A stretch of 64,000 nucleotides of DNA from Colwellia sp. 1_MG-2023 (GTDB lineage Bacteria; Pseudomonadota; Gammaproteobacteria; Enterobacterales; Alteromonadaceae), in contig NZ_JAUOPE010000002.1 in assembly GCF_030546755.1 (NCBI RefSeq), forward strand, positions 186,001 to 250,000, given 5' to 3'. This document shows positions 1 through 9,961 of the stretch, one piece after another. The position numbers were made by a program, and so were the translations under genes. The notes beneath the pieces are model-generated. The model searched no databases. It worked only from the letters and a program-made list of their open reading frames with translations, and was not told where the DNA came from. Every line of letters starts with the position of its first letter. Position 1 is the first letter of the stretch.

Positions 1-173
1 TTTGCTATATGAGCAGATTTTTCTACAGCTAAACGTTGAACATATTCTATCGGCGTCTCATTAATTTTGACTGTTTCATCAATATCAGCTGGGCAGCAAG
101 TAAACTGATAACCTAATTGTGCTAATAACTCACGACGACGTGGCGATTGTGACGCTAAAATTAATGATTTCAT
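1..173 (-). CDS. maf: Maf family nucleotide pyrophosphatase (N-terminal part)
   Basis: Only the first 57 or so codons are inside the window; the gene runs off the left edge. The visible N-terminus begins [17 protein letters not shown], the signature of Maf proteins, which hydrolyse dTTP/UTP or modified nucleotides and act as house-cleaning enzymes linked to septum formation. The start ATG (complement of 171-173) lies one base from the mreD stop, so it is the distal gene of the mreBCD operon, a gene order common in gammaproteobacteria. Which Maf subfamily it belongs to cannot be judged from this fragment. Confidence 0.88.
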   Translation of the reverse strand, partial: MKSLILASQSPRRRELLAQLGYQFTCCPADIDETVKINETPIEYVQRLAVEKSAHIA

Positions 174-174
174 A

Positions 175-666
175 TTACTTTATTTTAAAATGACGACGGA
201 CTTTACGCAGTAATAAAAACACCCAAGGCCATAAAATAATGGAAGTAAAAACCGGGTATAAATAGCTAGGAAGAAAAACAACATCGGTTAAAAATCGCTG
301 AAACCAAAAAACCAGTAAATGATATAAAGCTGATATCACGCCAATTATCAGTGCTTGTTGCCAAACAGAGAAGTTTCGTATTTTTTGAAAGTTTCCAGCC
401 ACAATATAAACAGACAGTGCCATAGCAGCGGCATGCAGTCCTAATACCGAACCTAACAATACATCCAATAAGAATCCCATAACCCAAGCCGTTATTACAT
501 TAACTCGGGTAGGCAAGGCTAAACACCAATAAAGTAAAACAACGAGAACCCAATCAGGCCGAAAAGCGTCAATACTCAATGGCATTGGCATAATACTCGC
601 CATCAAAGCCACTAATAAGGTAAAAATTATGATTATGCCGTTATGTGCCAATATCGTCATCCTCAT
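175..666 (-). CDS. mreD: Rod shape-determining protein MreD
   Basis: A 163-residue, very hydrophobic protein with about five membrane segments and a short basic C-terminus (KVRRHFKIK), which fits MreD, the integral membrane partner of MreB and MreC in the elongation complex. It has few soluble motifs, so identity rests on size, hydropathy and position as third gene of mreBCD. The start overlaps the end of mreC by 26 bp, implying translational coupling. A second in-frame ATG two codons downstream (at 660) is an alternative start. Confidence 0.9.
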   Translation of the reverse strand: MRMTILAHNGIIIIFTLLVALMASIMPMPLSIDAFRPDWVLVVLLYWCLALPTRVNVITAWVMGFLLDVLLGSVLGLHAAAMALSVYIVAGNFQKIRNFSVWQQALIIGVISALYHLLVFWFQRFLTDVVFLPSYLYPVFTSIILWPWVFLLLRKVRRHFKIK

Positions 667-1528
667 TAATTGCCGCTAAATCATCCTTTGATGAAAAAAT
701 ATTGGTTGGCTTTTCTGGCCATAACAATAATAAATATCGTAAACGATTTATCTGAGCAACCGGCTCACTTTGTACTTGTGCAAAAGGCCGCGTTTCATCT
801 TGTCTAACGGCCGAAACTCGTGCAACAGGATAACCTTCGGGGTATTTGCCGCCTAATCCTGAGGTCACTAATAAGTCGCCTACTCGCACATCGGTACTAT
901 GGGGCACATAATTATGTGTTAATCGATCAATGGTACCGGTGCCACTGGCGACCAAACGAATACCATTTCGACTAATTCGAACAGGCACAGCATGAGTAAC
1001 GTCAGTAATTAATAAAACACGGCTAGAAATAGTTCCGACATGTAATACTTGTCCGACAATACCTTGGTCATCTATCACCGCTTGACCTTCAAAAACCCCT
1101 TGGTTCGCGCCACGATTAATCACCACTTGATGTGAGTACGGATCGCTATCAACAGATAATATTTCAGCGACCATTTTTTTAGCGTCTGCTCGAACAGGAG
1201 AAGCTAATAAAGAACGCAATCGATCATTTTCTTTTTTGAGCATACTTAGCTGCATTAATTGTTCTTGATAGCGCAGCTCATTAGTTTTAAATTCTTGATT
1301 CTCTTCGATCAATTGCTTACGAGTGACAATGTTTTCCACCCCCCAATCAATAAGTTGTTTAGGCGTAGTGGCAAGGTATTGTAATGGACTCACCATTGAT
1401 TGAAGATAGCCTCGAACAGACTCGAAACTGTTGACTTTATGATCGAAAAATATCAACAAAGCAGAACAAAACAGCACCAGAACTAGCCGGTGCTGTGGGG
1501 ATGGTCCATGTTTAAAAATTGGATTCAT
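641..1528 (-). CDS. mreC: Rod shape-determining protein MreC
   Basis: A 295-residue bitopic inner-membrane protein: a short cytoplasmic tail, one membrane helix at about residues 16-35, a coiled coil at about 65-110 (QLSMLKKENDRLRSLL) and the periplasmic beta-barrel domain (INRGANQGVFEGQAVID, GLGGKYPEGYPVARV). MreC links MreB filaments to PBP2/RodA in the periplasm. Length and domain order are normal. It follows mreB after 175 bp that hold a long inverted repeat, and it overlaps mreD. No strong ribosome binding site precedes the ATG at 1528. Confidence 0.95.
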   Translation of the reverse strand: MNPIFKHGPSPQHRLVLVLFCSALLIFFDHKVNSFESVRGYLQSMVSPLQYLATTPKQLIDWGVENIVTRKQLIEENQEFKTNELRYQEQLMQLSMLKKENDRLRSLLASPVRADAKKMVAEILSVDSDPYSHQVVINRGANQGVFEGQAVIDDQGIVGQVLHVGTISSRVLLITDVTHAVPVRISRNGIRLVASGTGTIDRLTHNYVPHSTDVRVGDLLVTSGLGGKYPEGYPVARVSAVRQDETRPFAQVQSEPVAQINRLRYLLLLWPEKPTNIFSSKDDLAAINEDDDIGT

Positions 1529-1577
1529 AAATTAATGCTACAAGCCAATAGATTTTCCAAATAAACAAAATTTTACA

Positions 1578-1697
1578 TGATTTGCGCTATTTCATTCGAA
1601 GCTAATGGCTTTCAGTTCAAGGAAGAAGCACGGAGTTGACGCTAGTCAATGAGTACTTTTAACGAAGAAATGAAAACCAGTAGCAAAGAAGAAATCA
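1578..1697. repeat. ~120-bp imperfect palindrome in the mreB-mreC intergenic region
   Basis: The sequence is a nested inverted repeat. The centre is TTGAC-GCTA-GTCAA (1636-1649). Outside it GAAGCAC and GTACTTTT pair imperfectly. The outer arms GCTAATGGCTTTCAGTTC (1601-1618) and the complement of GAAATGAAAACCAGTAGC (1667-1684) match at 15 of 18 positions, and the ends TGATTT and AAATCA also pair. In the mreB-mreC transcript it would fold into one long hairpin. The layout resembles dispersed intergenic MITE/REP-like elements of alteromonads; I saw no second copy in this window, so family membership is an inference. Confidence 0.6.
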
Positions 1698-1703
1698 GGG
1701 CGT

Positions 1704-2765
<1,062 letters not shown>

Positions 2766-2824
2766 CTATCTCGCTAGTATAAATATGTACTAGGGTAATA
2801 AAGTTATTTTTATAATTGCTGCTC

Positions 2825-2853
2825 ATCATACCCCAGACTTTAGAAGATGTGAT
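2825..2853 (-). promoter_or_regulatory. Putative sigma-70 promoter of mreB
   Basis: Read on the minus strand: -35 ATCACA (complement of 2848-2853), a 17-bp spacer and -10 TATGAT (complement of 2825-2830). This is 4/6 and 5/6 to consensus and would start transcription about 70 bp before the mreB ATG. No other promoter in the 178-bp mreB-mshQ gap looked better, but this is by eye only. Confidence 0.4.
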
Positions 2854-2925
2854 GCATGATTTTGCAAAAAACAGTAGTTTTTTTACTTTTTTTTGCTCAA
2901 ATAGCTAAAAATGAATAAATTCAGA

Positions 2926-5900
2926 TTAATTTTCCACTTCTCGCCATGAAATAATACGGTCATTGCCTCTAAATAAACCAAAGGTTATCTGCCCTATCGG
3001 GTTATCATCAAAAGTACCATCTTGATTTTGCCAATCATATTTCAGCCAAGCAGGAACAGCATATTCAAACTGCAGAGAACCTCTTTGATAATTTTCATCA
3101 TCCGCAGGCTCATCAGGCGCATTAAAAATAAACGATTTATATTCGCCATTTTCAAAAGAGATAAGTGGAACTGGGGTGATAACACTTGTATTATTTGGCG
3201 TAATTGGCTCGCCATCTGGGGTGTCTAATAAGCGATATTGCCAATCAACTAATGGGTCATAAAAACTACCTGATGTCACTTTACTGCCGTATTGTGGAAT
3301 AAGGCAACTTTCATCGCTATTAGTTTCAAAACTAGTACCATTCCATTGTTGAGCTGTCATTGTTACCGGCAAGTTTTCTGTTTCAGGACCATAAGCATTG
3401 TCAATATGCCAACGACCAAAGCGAACATTAACCGTATTTGACTGAGCAAGACTAAAGCTCGGGTTAACAAAATAATCTGTTCCGCCAGCTGAAGGTTTTA
3501 AATTGATAGAATCGCCATCTTCAATAGTAAGAACAGGAATTTCAAATGAAGCATCAAAAGGCGCGACTAAACTGGTTGAGTTTCTCGTGTAAGTAAAATG
3601 ATGATCCTCAGATAATTCATATTCAACAGAACCTTTGTCTATCGCAGTATTGTCAATAGAATCAGTGATATTACCATCCATAGTAACGACACCCGTCAAA
3701 GGTAAAGCATTGGCATGAGTTGAATTAACAACACCGAAAGTTACATCATCATTTGCTAATTTAACAAAACCGCCTCGATAGTTTTCAGTCGGGTTGTTCC
3801 CGGCATTATAAGCGGTAATCGTCAATGTAGGTCGTAATGAATCATAACGAATACTACCAATACCAGCAGTGGTTTGTCCGCTATACACCCAGTTTTCACT
3901 GTCACAAGTGGCACCATGATTTGCAATTAAGTTGCCAGCATGACCTGCTTTAATGGTTTGTCGATAATGATGAGGCGTAAACCGACCAATATCAATATCT
4001 TGTGCGGCAATAACTAAGTTTTCTCCGCCATAATTAATATCTTCTACATCCACATTAATCACGCCCACTTCGTCATATTGGCCATTAGCAAATGTTGAAA
4101 TACCATATGTACCGGCATAGAAATCTTCCAAAATTGCATGACTAAATATTCCGCTTGCCGTCGAGCGTGATTGACCACTTGCATAGGTGAAAATTCCCTC
4201 AACACTACCAGCTACATTTGGTAAAACCCGTGTTAGTTTTAACTGTAATTGGCCATCACTTTGGCGATAGTTTTGGGTAATTGTATCTGCACTGTTATAA
4301 GCGGTTACGGAAAAAGCGAAGTTATCCCCTGCTTTATGCGTTGTCGTTGAGTCTTTATTACAACCGCCGACATCATCTTTACATGAAACGGCATCAATTT
4401 GAAAATAGCTAGGCCTGACCCAAAATGGTAATGAACTCCCCAGCAAACTCACGCCGGCCTCGTTATAACTAGCATGTAATTGAATTTGTCCTGCGTCTAA
4501 ATATCGTGGAGCAGGGATAGTTGCGATACTATCATTGCCAAAATTTAATGTGACGCTTGATGAAGGAGTTGAACCTTTTACTATTGGAACCCCGTTTACT
4601 TCAAAACTGTTACCCGGATTTGTATTATTTGGCGTTTTGTTTTCTTGTGATAAATTCACATCAACATTACCGGTAAATAGCCCTTCACAAACACCATTAT
4701 TACTATATAACGCTTGAATTTCTAACGTATTAAATATGTCTCCTGAGACTTGGTTATCAATGATATTATTGGCATTGCCGCCATTTAAGAAAACAAAGCC
4801 TGCATCAGCAAAATCCAAATCACAGCTCCCCGCACTGTTATCATTACAAACAGTTGCACTCACGGGCGCAATGGTCGGATTATTAATAGATAACACCACA
4901 GTTTCTGGCGTGGTATAGGCGATGTTTGTGGTGGTTGACCCCGTAAATGTGATGTTATTGGTAACAGCAGGTGCCCCCGTTGCCACCACATCTAAGGTTA
5001 CTTCATCTGTACTTAACGTACAGCTGCCATCAAAAACATTAATACAAGCTTTAATTGTGATAGTTTCGGGTGCGCAGGTTAGGCCTTGACCGTCATGAAT
5101 TATTTGATAGTGATTGATATTATTAACACAACCATTGTTGTCATCCATATCAGCACTGATTTCCGTTTGGCTTAACACCCGCGGATAAATGCGCACTTCG
5201 TCAAATTTACCGTTTGCCGATGTTCGCGAAGGCAAAGAACCATTCCCATTAGCGGAATAAGTAGAAGCGTTGTCACCAAAAACAATTGAACCTAAATTAC
5301 TCATACTACCATTGGTATTTTGGCTTTGTTGTGTTCTTAAGCTGCCATCGACGTATAGCTCAAAGGTGTCAGATTCATAATCCCACGTCACCGTTACATA
5401 ATACCAAGTATTCGCCGAACGAGCACCCACAGACGGCTCTTCGATACTAAAATCAGAATCTACACTATCTTCAAAGGTAAAGCGTAAACGGCCGCTAGAT
5501 TGGAGCTCTAAAGCAAAGTATTTATCTGAAGCTGAACTACCAACACTGGCATCAAATAAGGTGCGTTCTCCGCCGTTATAGCCCCCTTGATCCCATGCAG
5601 TATTACTATTAAACCAAAAACTAATTGTACCTTTGATGCCGACATCATCATCTAAATCCAGCGAAGAAATAAAAGCGTTATCTGTGGTTGATGTGCTATT
5701 CGTGCCGTTACTGTCAAAAGCGCGACAATATTTTCCCGCAGCAATTGAAAGACCGTTGCTATTACTGGCGTGGTTATCAAAGCCACTGCTATCAACGATA
5801 CCTGATGAAAAGTCTGTTTGTTCAAATCGATATAAGGCTATGGGATCGAGACTACAATTAATCGCATCACGCGTCGTGCCGTCGTAGTTATTTTCTGCGA

Positions 5901-7749
5901 GTTGATTATTATAAATAGTGGCAATTTGTGACGTAGATAACGCTACATCGAAAACCATAAATTCATCAAGTGGCGCACGAAAACCTTGCGCACTCGACGA
6001 GCCGACAGAATCATAAGAAGTGCCTATATAGGCTAAGGTTCCACTAGGCTTTCGAGCGATTGTATCGACAAGAACGCCATCGATATACAGATCTGTTTTC
6101 GAACCACTATAATTCAACACCATGTGATGCCAGTTATCATCAAGTGAAGAAAATGAATAACTGCCATTGGTAGAACTACTGCCATCATAAACACCCCAGC
6201 GCCAACTATTATTTCGATCTAGATACAATAAATCGCCACCGCCTTGCATAGCACCTAAAACAAAATATCGACTATTGGTTGTCGAAGTAGGCTTTTTAAA
6301 CCAAGTAGAGACACTAAAAGAACTCGGCACAGGAATAGACGTGGTGAAATGATGACTGTAATGCGAAATATCTGCTGCACTTTCAACCACCCCGGTTGTT
6401 AACGATTCAAGTGTATTTTGGCTAGTGGCAGAATAACTACCTGTTTGGTCAATGGTATCGCCATTTACACCAGAATATGAACATTCATCAAAATGAAAGT
6501 TAGCGATAGGATCAGCATCAGGTAATACAGGACAAGTACGCGCACTGCCATCATAACCTAACCCCGCATTTTGATTGTTGTAAATTTCCTCTATTTCATC
6601 TGTAGAAATAGCAGAATCAAACACCACTAATTCATCAATAAGTCCTTCCCAGCCTTGGTTTGGATCAAAACCACCACCAATTCTGTCTTGTTCTTGACCA
6701 AGAATTAAACTTTGAATATTTAATGTAGTTGATTGTAAGGTTTTACAGCCTTGAAGTGCATTATCTTTATATAAACAGTTTTGCGTTCCTGAACGTGTCC
6801 ACACCAGATGATGCCAGTTATCATCAGCAATAGTACTTGTTGCAATGTCAGTATTTTGTCCTCTTAGAAATGGGCGAAACAAGTTATTATTAACAAACCA
6901 AAACATCAATTCATTGGCGCTATCCGAACCGGCGCCTGACAATATAATTTGATTATTTGTTTTCGTTGTTTTCGCCCATACAGAGACGGTAAAATCAGTT
7001 TTTGCATGTAGGACGCTTTCATTTAATTTAATATAATCTGCAGTTCCGTACGCTGAAAAATCAGCCGCATTACAGACCTTACCTAGCACAGGTTGTGTTG
7101 CGAAGGCTTGACCATGAAAGCCACCAATACTATCAATCACTTCATCGCTTGAACTATCGTAGCTAGTTTCATCAAAGCGATATTCAGCTAATGGCTTATC
7201 TTTACCTTCACACATACCATTAAAATCAGCGTTATTGATAAAGCTTTCATCATAATTAAAGCTAGCAGAGCCGCTAGCAGAACCGACTGAAGCTAAAGCG
7301 CCGTTAAAAGTTCCATTATTAACGGTTAAAGCCCCCTTCACATAGATGATAGCGTTTATTAATGTGTTACTCCCAGTTATCGATAAACTACCATCAACAA
7401 TAATAATTAAATCTTCCGGGTTACCGTTTTCATTTATCTTGACGTTTTGCCATGAAACAGAGCTACGAAAAAATAAGCGAGCCGTAGTTTCCCCGCCAGA
7501 AATTCCCCCAACATAAATTTGGCCATTATTTCCGACGGTTGAACCTAAATAGTAATTATCACCGCGTGGCAAGGTTGTTCCATTTGTAAGATAAGCACCT
7601 GAATTATTTATAGGAAAATTACTTAATTGCTCATTAGAAGAGTTTGCTTGGTTATAGTAATCAGGAAAAACTGACAAGCATTCTGAGGCATCTACTGCAG
7701 CATGGAATAAGATAAAAAATAACAACGGTGTAAAATAACGTGCAAGCAT
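2926..7749 (-). CDS. mshQ: MSHA biogenesis protein MshQ, LamG-repeat exported protein
   Basis: A 1607-residue secreted protein with a signal peptide (about 1-21, ending AAVDA). After an N-terminal beta-rich region come three LamG/concanavalin-A-like modules starting at about residues 186, 413 and 636. Each opens with a Y/H-R/H-F motif (AEYRFDE, ANFHFDE, ALYRFEQ) and ends with an IxxIYNNQ- or TEIS-type helix. From about 890 to the end is the conserved C-terminal region of MshQ proteins (a domain of unknown function, DUF6701 as I recall). MshQ is normally the last gene of MSHA loci; a tip or surface adhesin role is inferred from LamG modules. Here a PEP-CTERM gene and two terminators separate it from mshP, so it probably has its own promoter. 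Confidence 0.9.
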   Translation of the reverse strand: MLARYFTPLLFFILFHAAVDASECLSVFPDYYNQANSSNEQLSNFPINNSGAYLTNGTTLPRGDNYYLGSTVGNNGQIYVGGISGGETTARLFFRSSVSWQNVKINENGNPEDLIIIVDGSLSITGSNTLINAIIYVKGALTVNNGTFNGALASVGSASGSASFNYDESFINNADFNGMCEGKDKPLAEYRFDETSYDSSSDEVIDSIGGFHGQAFATQPVLGKVCNAADFSAYGTADYIKLNESVLHAKTDFTVSVWAKTTKTNNQIILSGAGSDSANELMFWFVNNNLFRPFLRGQNTDIATSTIADDNWHHLVWTRSGTQNCLYKDNALQGCKTLQSTTLNIQSLILGQEQDRIGGGFDPNQGWEGLIDELVVFDSAISTDEIEEIYNNQNAGLGYDGSARTCPVLPDADPIANFHFDECSYSGVNGDTIDQTGSYSATSQNTLESLTTGVVESAADISHYSHHFTTSIPVPSSFSVSTWFKKPTSTTNSRYFVLGAMQGGGDLLYLDRNNSWRWGVYDGSSSTNGSYSFSSLDDNWHHMVLNYSGSKTDLYIDGVLVDTIARKPSGTLAYIGTSYDSVGSSSAQGFRAPLDEFMVFDVALSTSQIATIYNNQLAENNYDGTTRDAINCSLDPIALYRFEQTDFSSGIVDSSGFDNHASNSNGLSIAAGKYCRAFDSNGTNSTSTTDNAFISSLDLDDDVGIKGTISFWFNSNTAWDQGGYNGGERTLFDASVGSSASDKYFALELQSSGRLRFTFEDSVDSDFSIEEPSVGARSANTWYYVTVTWDYESDTFELYVDGSLRTQQSQNTNGSMSNLGSIVFGDNASTYSANGNGSLPSRTSANGKFDEVRIYPRVLSQTEISADMDDNNGCVNNINHYQIIHDGQGLTCAPETITIKACINVFDGSCTLSTDEVTLDVVATGAPAVTNNITFTGSTTTNIAYTTPETVVLSINNPTIAPVSATVCNDNSAGSCDLDFADAGFVFLNGGNANNIIDNQVSGDIFNTLEIQALYSNNGVCEGLFTGNVDVNLSQENKTPNNTNPGNSFEVNGVPIVKGSTPSSSVTLNFGNDSIATIPAPRYLDAGQIQLHASYNEAGVSLLGSSLPFWVRPSYFQIDAVSCKDDVGGCNKDSTTTHKAGDNFAFSVTAYNSADTITQNYRQSDGQLQLKLTRVLPNVAGSVEGIFTYASGQSRSTASGIFSHAILEDFYAGTYGISTFANGQYDEVGVINVDVEDINYGGENLVIAAQDIDIGRFTPHHYRQTIKAGHAGNLIANHGATCDSENWVYSGQTTAGIGSIRYDSLRPTLTITAYNAGNNPTENYRGGFVKLANDDVTFGVVNSTHANALPLTGVVTMDGNITDSIDNTAIDKGSVEYELSEDHHFTYTRNSTSLVAPFDASFEIPVLTIEDGDSINLKPSAGGTDYFVNPSFSLAQSNTVNVRFGRWHIDNAYGPETENLPVTMTAQQWNGTSFETNSDESCLIPQYGSKVTSGSFYDPLVDWQYRLLDTPDGEPITPNNTSVITPVPLISFENGEYKSFIFNAPDEPADDENYQRGSLQFEYAVPAWLKYDWQNQDGTFDDNPIGQITFGLFRGNDRIISWREVEN

Positions 7750-7867
7750 TTAAAGCGGCCCTAGCGTCAAACTTATTTATAACTATACGCTAAAGTTACT
7801 CTTTACCCTAAATTTTCACAAGTAACAGCTTGTATTTATGTAGATATTTTCATTTTTCTTTTACGCA

Positions 7868-7895
7868 TAAAAAAAGCCTTGCGTCCTGCAAGGCT
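7868..7895 (-). terminator. Rho-independent terminator after the PEP-CTERM gene
   Basis: A perfect 8-bp stem, AGCCTTGC (7875-7882) with GCAAGGCT (7888-7895), loop GTCCT, followed on the minus strand by a T-run (A-run at 7868-7875). It sits 32 bp past the stop of the PEP-CTERM gene and before mshQ. Confidence 0.9.
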
Positions 7896-7926
7896 ATATT
7901 TCATGAAACGGGATACTACTAAATTA

Positions 7927-8544
7927 TTATTTTACGAATCTTTTTCTTAACGACAAAGCAATTAAAGCAAATGAAAATATCAGCAATGTCGCAGGTTCAG
8001 GTACTTTTGTAGCAACTGCATCTGGGCGCTTAGAGGCTTCACGAACATAGAAAGTATCAGCAAAATCAAGACCTGCACCTAAGCCTTCAAATGCACTACT
8101 AATTAGACCTGCAACAAAATCTGAAGTAGTAACGGCGTCAGGTTCAGCAATACTTGAAGATAATCCGGTAAAACCAGTATTCCAATATTTTACCGCTTCA
8201 ATGTACTCGCCTGTTTCTTCATTAAAAAAGGCTTCAACGCCTAAATTACGTAACAACTGTAATTGCCAATCTTGTGCTTCTTGCCAGTTTAGTTGAAAGT
8301 CTGCTGATAAAAGCTGATTGTCATAAATAGTATCACCATCACTATCCCAATACTCTGTATTAACAGGTGATGCCCACACATAATCCCAATCACCGATATT
8401 AATAAAATTAATATCAAGTAAATCTGACGTCAGTTTATCTTCAGTATAATCACCTGAGTAATCAACAAAAAGAATAGACGCATATGATGCGTTTGAAACA
8501 AATAATGACAGTACAAATAAAACGCTGATAGTAAACTTAAACAT
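7927..8544 (-). CDS. PEP-CTERM sorting domain-containing exported protein
   Basis: A 205-residue protein with an N-terminal signal peptide (about 1-22, ending SNASYA) and a typical C-terminal sorting signal: VPEPATLL, a hydrophobic stretch, then the basic tail LRKRFVK. Such proteins are recognised by an exosortase (XrtA family) and cleaved near the PEP motif; no exosortase is in this window. The central region, rich in D, W and Y (DYSGDYTEDKL, INIGDWDYVWA), matches no domain I recognise. A clear GAGG ribosome binding site precedes the ATG. Terminators on both sides make it an independent unit inside the MSHA cluster between mshP and mshQ. Substrate and role are unknown. Confidence 0.88.
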   Translation of the reverse strand: MFKFTISVLFVLSLFVSNASYASILFVDYSGDYTEDKLTSDLLDINFINIGDWDYVWASPVNTEYWDSDGDTIYDNQLLSADFQLNWQEAQDWQLQLLRNLGVEAFFNEETGEYIEAVKYWNTGFTGLSSSIAEPDAVTTSDFVAGLISSAFEGLGAGLDFADTFYVREASKRPDAVATKVPEPATLLIFSFALIALSLRKRFVK

Positions 8545-8667
8545 TAAAGAAACCTCGTATTAATGATTAGACAACTCTACAATTACCTATAACAATGCAA
8601 ACCTTATACCAAAAACAAAAACACACTAAAAATCAACAATATAAAAAATAGAGTTTGTTAAGCTAAA

Positions 8668-8697
8668 ACAAAGTGTAAAAAGTTTTTACACTTTTTT
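8668..8697 (-). terminator. Terminator-like hairpin downstream of mshP
   Basis: An 11-bp perfect inverted repeat, AAGTGTAAAAA (8671-8681) with TTTTTACACTT (8683-8693), has T-rich flanks on both strands. The run is stronger on the plus strand (T to 8697) than on the minus (TTTGTTTT). It lies just after the mshP stop and probably ends the pilin operon before the PEP-CTERM gene. AT-richness of the stem lowers certainty. Confidence 0.6.
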
Positions 8698-8709
8698 GTT
8701 AAATAGCTG

Positions 8710-9186
8710 TTACAAAGATCTTGCCTGCACTTCTAACGTTCTTGAGGTTATTACCCCAGCTACGTCGCATTGTCCTGTACTAGTTATCGTGTAATAACGT
8801 GTCCCCAACACGTCTATATCTGTACAGCTAATTGGGAAAACAAGGTCACAGTTTTCCAAGCCTGGTGCATTACTTATAAATTGTGCTTCATTGGTTGGAG
8901 TATTTAACACTGCAGCACAAGTTAGTTGATTAGTATTATTAAGGGGGAATAATTGCTGTAATTGCCATTGTAGGCCAATTTGTGCCGCGTTATAGGCACG
9001 AGTGCCTAACACTTCATAGACAATACTGTCAGAACTTGAACGCATCATCTTAACTAATGCCGCCCCTAACATTGAAATAATCACAATCACAAAAATTGCA
9101 ATCACCAGTGAACTGCCACCTTGTGCTGTGCGAGTGCTAACGAAATTAGTTTTCATTTTCGATAAGTTTGAAATATTAAGGAACAT
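8710..9186 (-). CDS. mshP: MSHA biogenesis protein MshP (prepilin-like minor subunit)
   Basis: A 158-residue protein with a short basic leader, then GG-SSLVIAIFVIVIISML, the hydrophobic N-terminal helix of type IV pilin-like proteins. Unlike its neighbours it lacks the FTLIE box and has no Glu at +5, as is usual for MshP and related atypical minor pseudopilins. Paired cysteines follow (CAAVL, CDLVF, CTDID, CDVAG). The ATG at 9186 overlaps mshO by 11 bp and is preceded by AGG at good spacing, so it is preferred over the ATG at 9156. Last gene of the mshB-P run. Confidence 0.85.
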   Translation of the reverse strand: MFLNISNLSKMKTNFVSTRTAQGGSSLVIAIFVIVIISMLGAALVKMMRSSSDSIVYEVLGTRAYNAAQIGLQWQLQQLFPLNNTNQLTCAAVLNTPTNEAQFISNAPGLENCDLVFPISCTDIDVLGTRYYTITSTGQCDVAGVITSRTLEVQARSL

Positions 9187-9961
9187 TTGGCACCTGTATC
9201 TCGTTGTTAAACGTTACTTGTTCACCACTTTCTTCGCCATTGACACCAAATTGTAAGCGTACTTGAATGGTTGCATTTCTCGTTTGCGTCGCTTCTGTCA
9301 CTTTAAAGGCTGCCATATTATTCGTGCTGTAGTAATTTAAAATATCATCGGCCATTACCGAGCTATTACCCGATGCACTTCGGATTAATTGAGTACCTAC
9401 CACACAATAACTGACTTCATCTCCATAGAAAAAAATTCTTTGTGTGGGTGAGTCATTCGCAAAACTTACTGGCGAAGAAAAACTTAATACCCAAGGCGTG
9501 GCTGTTTTATCTATAGGTAACGTAAACGGATGGTATTTAGTATTTACCGAAGGCTCAAAATCCGTCGCCATTAATGGGTAAACAATAACATTGTTAGCTA
9601 AAGCAACAGTATTATCATCAAAGGGGATTATGGTTATTTCATCGTTATCGGCTTCTGGGGAAACCGGTATGTCGATATAAACCGTACTAGCAATGGTTGG
9701 GTAAAACGATAAACAATTCCCGTTAGCGTTAACTTCTTTAACACTATTAGGTACCGCATGACGTACTTCTCGATTTAATCGTTCAATAGCAAAACGAGCA
9801 GACGAAACTAATTGATCACGAGCACTGGTTTCAGTAAAAATACGGCTACCAAATTGCAAAAAATTACCCATACCAACGGCAAGGATCCCCAGAATAATAA
9901 TCACAGTGACTAACTCAACTAAGGTAAAGCCTGATTGATATTTAGAAGGGAGGCGATGCAT
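9176..9961 (-). CDS. mshO: MSHA prepilin-like protein MshO
   Basis: A 261-residue type IV prepilin-like protein with an 11-residue leader MHRLPSKYQSG cleaved before FTLVELVTVIIILGILAVG; Glu is at +5 of the mature protein as PilD-type peptidase substrates require. The globular part is larger than in the major pilins and resembles GspJ/PilW-type minor subunits. TAATG overlap couples it to mshD upstream, and it overlaps mshP downstream. Position between mshD and mshP is standard for MSHA loci. Confidence 0.88.
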   Translation of the reverse strand: MHRLPSKYQSGFTLVELVTVIIILGILAVGMGNFLQFGSRIFTETSARDQLVSSARFAIERLNREVRHAVPNSVKEVNANGNCLSFYPTIASTVYIDIPVSPEADNDEITIIPFDDNTVALANNVIVYPLMATDFEPSVNTKYHPFTLPIDKTATPWVLSFSSPVSFANDSPTQRIFFYGDEVSYCVVGTQLIRSASGNSSVMADDILNYYSTNNMAAFKVTEATQTRNATIQVRLQFGVNGEESGEQVTFNNEIQVPNVP

